From assembly GCF_015674855.1 (NCBI RefSeq), contig NZ_JADMLG010000002.1:755280-819279 (forward strand): 64,000 nt of DNA, in the 5' to 3' direction. The notes beneath the pieces are model-generated. The model was not told the origin of the DNA and did no database searches. It was given only the letters and a program-made list of their open reading frames with translations. The stretch is from Nocardia bovistercoris. Its GTDB lineage: Bacteria; Actinomycetota; Actinomycetes; Mycobacteriales; Mycobacteriaceae. Shown in pieces: positions 61,955 to 64,000 of the stretch. Numbering within the stretch: position 1 is the stretch's first letter; every line of letters begins with the position of its first letter. The position numbers and the translations under genes are program-made.

Positions 61955-64000
61955 TCAGAGTTTCACCAGTGTCCTGCTGTATTGCGGGATGAGCCGGATC
62001 TTGCCCGCGGTGCCGAAATCGATGGTGACCGTGGCCAGCGGGCCGAAACCTTCGGCGGCGATCACCCGGCCGAGGCCGTACTTGTCGTCGCTGACCCTGT
62101 CGCCGACCGCCAACACCAGATCGGTGTTGTTGCGGGTGGCGCCACCGGGCGCGGGACGGCGCGGCCCTCGACCCTGGACGCCGGGTCGCTGCGGTTGCGC
62201 CCAGCCGTCGCCGCGGGTCCAGTCGCGTTCGAGTCCCTCGTCCTCGCCGCGCCGCCGCATCCCGCGCGGCGCCGACGAATTCGCGGGCTCCAGCCTGCGC
62301 CAGTCCATGAGATGTCCGGGAATCTCCTGGAGGAAACGGGATTCCGGATTGGAGACCGGTTGCCCCCACCCCGACCTGACCACCGCGCGCGTGAGATACA
62401 GCCGCTGCCGAGCGCGGGTGATGCCAACGTAGGCGAGGCGCCGTTCCTCGGCCAGTTCGGTGGGATCGCCGAGGGCGCGCATATGCGGGAATTGGCCGTC
62501 TTCCCAACCGGTCACGAAGACCACCGGGAACTCGAGCCCTTTCGCCGTGTGCAAAGTCATCATGGTGACCACGCCCGAACCCTCGTCGGGAAGTTGATCG
62601 GTGTCGGCGACCAGTGACACCCGTTCCAGGAACGCCGCGAGCGAACCCGGTTCGGGTTCGCCTTCGCCCGCCTCGGGCACCAGGCCCTCCTCCCGGGCCG
62701 CCTCCGCGTTGTTGTGCGCCTCTGAGCTGAATTCCCGCGCCACGCTGACCAATTCGTTGAGGTTGTCCAGCCGCGCGCCGTCTTGCGGGTCGTCGGAGGA
62801 TTCGAGTTCGGCGCGATAGCCGGTGCGATCCAGTACCGCCTCGACCACATTGCCGACGTCGGGATAGGCGGTGTCGGCGCGCTCGCCCGCGGCCCTGATC
62901 TGTTCGAGCAGGTCGAGGAATCCGGCGATGGCCCGCTGCGCCCTGGTGTTGAGCAGGGCCACCTTGCCGTCGGCCGCGTCGCGCAACGCGGCGGCGAAAC
63001 CGATATCGCGCTGTTCGGCGTGCACCGCGACGCAGGCCTCGGCGCGGTCGCCGATGCCGCGGCGCGGGGTGTTCAGGATGCGGCGCAGGCTGACCGCGTC
63101 GTCGGGATTCTCCAGCACGCGCAGGTAGGCGACGATATCGCGGACCTCCTTGCGCTCGTAGAACCGCACGCCGCCGACCACCTTGTACGGCAGTCCCATG
63201 CGGATGAAGATCTCTTCCAGCGCGCGGGAATTGTTGTTGGTGCGGTAGAAGACCGCGACATCGGCGTAGTTCGCCTCGCCGTGATCGACCAGCTTGTCGA
63301 TCTCCTTCGCCACGAAGGACGCCTCGTCGTGTTCGTTGTCGGCGACGTAACCGACGATCAGTTCACCCTCCCCCGAATCCGTCCACAGCCGTTTGTCGCG
63401 CCTGCCTTCGTTGCGGGAGATGACGGCATTGGCCGCGGACAGGATGTGCTGGGTGGAGCGGTAGTTCTGTTCGAGCAGGATGGTCTCGGCGTCGGGGAAG
63501 TCGCGCTCGAATTCCTCGATATTGCGGATGGTGGCGCCGCGGAAGGCGTAGATCGATTGGTCCGCGTCGCCGACCACGCACAGTTCGCTCGGCGCCACCG
63601 CGTCGGCCCGCTCGGCCTCGGCGAATTCGGGATCGGCCGCGGCCGCGCCCTCGGCGGCGTCGTCGGCCTCCCGCGGCGCCGCGTGATGCCCGACCAGTTC
63701 CCTGACCAGGATGTACTGGGCGTGATTGGTGTCCTGGTATTCGTCGACGAGCACGTGGCGGAACCGGCGGCGGTAGTACTCGGCGACCTGGGGATGCCGT
63801 TGCAGCAGCGCCACCGTCTCGCCGATCAGGTCGTCGAAGTCGAAGGCGTTCGCCCCGCGCAACCTGCGCTGGTACTCGGTGTAGACGCGGGCGACCAGCA
63901 CGGGCAGTTCGGTGTCGTCGGTTTCGGCGTCGGCGGCGGCCTGCTCGGGACCGACGAGTTCGTTCTTCAGATTGGATATCGCGGTGGCGAGCAGGCGCGC
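61955..64000 (-). CDS. pcrA: ATP-dependent DNA helicase PcrA/UvrD, 3' part
   Basis: The reading frame is open to the right edge, so the 5' end (Walker A and first motifs) is outside the window. Visible helicase motifs are LVDEYQDTN (II), VGDADQSIYAFRGA (III), LEQNYRST (IV), VTMMTLHTAKGLEFPVVFV (V) and EERRLAYVGITRARQRL (VI). The C-terminal Tudor-like tail with LVLAVGDRVSDDKYGLGRVI is typical of PcrA. It unwinds DNA in repair and replication. Confidence 0.96.
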   Translation of the reverse strand, partial: ARLLATAISNLKNELVGPEQAAADAETDDTELPVLVARVYTEYQRRLRGANAFDFDDLIGETVALLQRHPQVAEYYRRRFRHVLVDEYQDTNHAQYILVRELVGHHAAPREADDAAEGAAAADPEFAEAERADAVAPSELCVVGDADQSIYAFRGATIRNIEEFERDFPDAETILLEQNYRSTQHILSAANAVISRNEGRRDKRLWTDSGEGELIVGYVADNEHDEASFVAKEIDKLVDHGEANYADVAVFYRTNNNSRALEEIFIRMGLPYKVVGGVRFYERKEVRDIVAYLRVLENPDDAVSLRRILNTPRRGIGDRAEACVAVHAEQRDIGFAAALRDAADGKVALLNTRAQRAIAGFLDLLEQIRAAGERADTAYPDVGNVVEAVLDRTGYRAELESSDDPQDGARLDNLNELVSVAREFSSEAHNNAEAAREEGLVPEAGEGEPEPGSLAAFLERVSLVADTDQLPDEGSGVVTMMTLHTAKGLEFPVVFVTGWEDGQFPHMRALGDPTELAEERRLAYVGITRARQRLYLTRAVVRSGWGQPVSNPESRFLQEIPGHLMDWRRLEPANSSAPRGMRRRGEDEGLERDWTRGDGWAQPQRPGVQGRGPRRPAPGGATRNNTDLVLAVGDRVSDDKYGLGRVIAAEGFGPLATVTIDFGTAGKIRLIPQYSRTLVKL

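Overview
The window reads as a chromosome segment of a mycolic-acid actinomycete, most likely a Nocardia or a close relative. The evidence is high GC with GTG and TTG starts, two MspA-type porins, MmpL and ESX/WXG100 proteins, and gene orders shared with Mycobacterium tuberculosis: galU-glp-rimJ-glpR, mprA-mprB-pepD-moaB, and pcrA/M23/sucC-sucD/DUF5336/perM-purN-purH. No rRNA operon, CRISPR array or complete insertion sequence is present.

Layout. 0.2-5 kb: a secreted DUF1460 protein, then a GT39-like glycosyltransferase and an MmpL transporter read together. 5.9-16.4 kb: an accessory island ending at a tRNA-Ala(CGC) gene. It holds an ADP-ribosylglycohydrolase, two type VII secretion toxin modules (an ADP-ribosyltransferase with two WXG100 partners, and a peptidoglycan amidase-like effector with a membrane protein and a WXG100-like partner), a SLATT-like two-helix protein, a MarR/HbpS pair, a YefM-YoeB module, a frameshifted toxin remnant, an IS1634-type transposase remnant and a FitA-FitB/VapC-like module. 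16.5-25 kb: the Glp/GlpR cell-division cluster with galU, folate, zinc-ribbon and SAF-domain genes, mscL and two MspA porins. 25.5-30.5 kb: moaB, the HtrA protease PepD and the MprAB envelope-stress system, with MprA-box-like repeats before both mprA and pepD.

30.8-36.2 kb: a conservon (sensor kinase, roadblock, DUF742, GTPase) followed by a degenerate MHYT-type membrane protein and a coiled-coil protein. 36.5-39.6 kb: a divergent zinc-starvation locus. Two Zur-box-like sites lie between mrf-rpmE-rpmF and rpmB-rpmG-rpsN-rpsR, and all six ribosomal proteins are of the zinc-independent type. 39.9-45.8 kb: a small biosynthetic and signalling cluster, the best candidate for an undescribed system: a KAS III enzyme, an AvrD-family protein, a TetR regulator, two paralogous NadR/AAA_28-like P-loop proteins and a DHA2 exporter, preceded by a CRP-like site.

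45.8-64 kb: a lectin-LysM protein, a lipoprotein, purH-purN, perM, a DUF5336 protein, sucCD, two M23 peptidase paralogues, an SRPBCC-SDR fusion, a second ADP-ribosyltransferase-like protein with a 47-residue partner ORF, a small membrane protein and the 3' part of pcrA, which runs off the right edge. The intergenic DNA here is rich in structure: a 20-bp-stem inverted repeat, recurring small hairpins, and seven 19-bp tandem repeats that match one arm of a terminator.

Everything was read by eye from the sequence. Family names rest on motif recognition, not on database searches.
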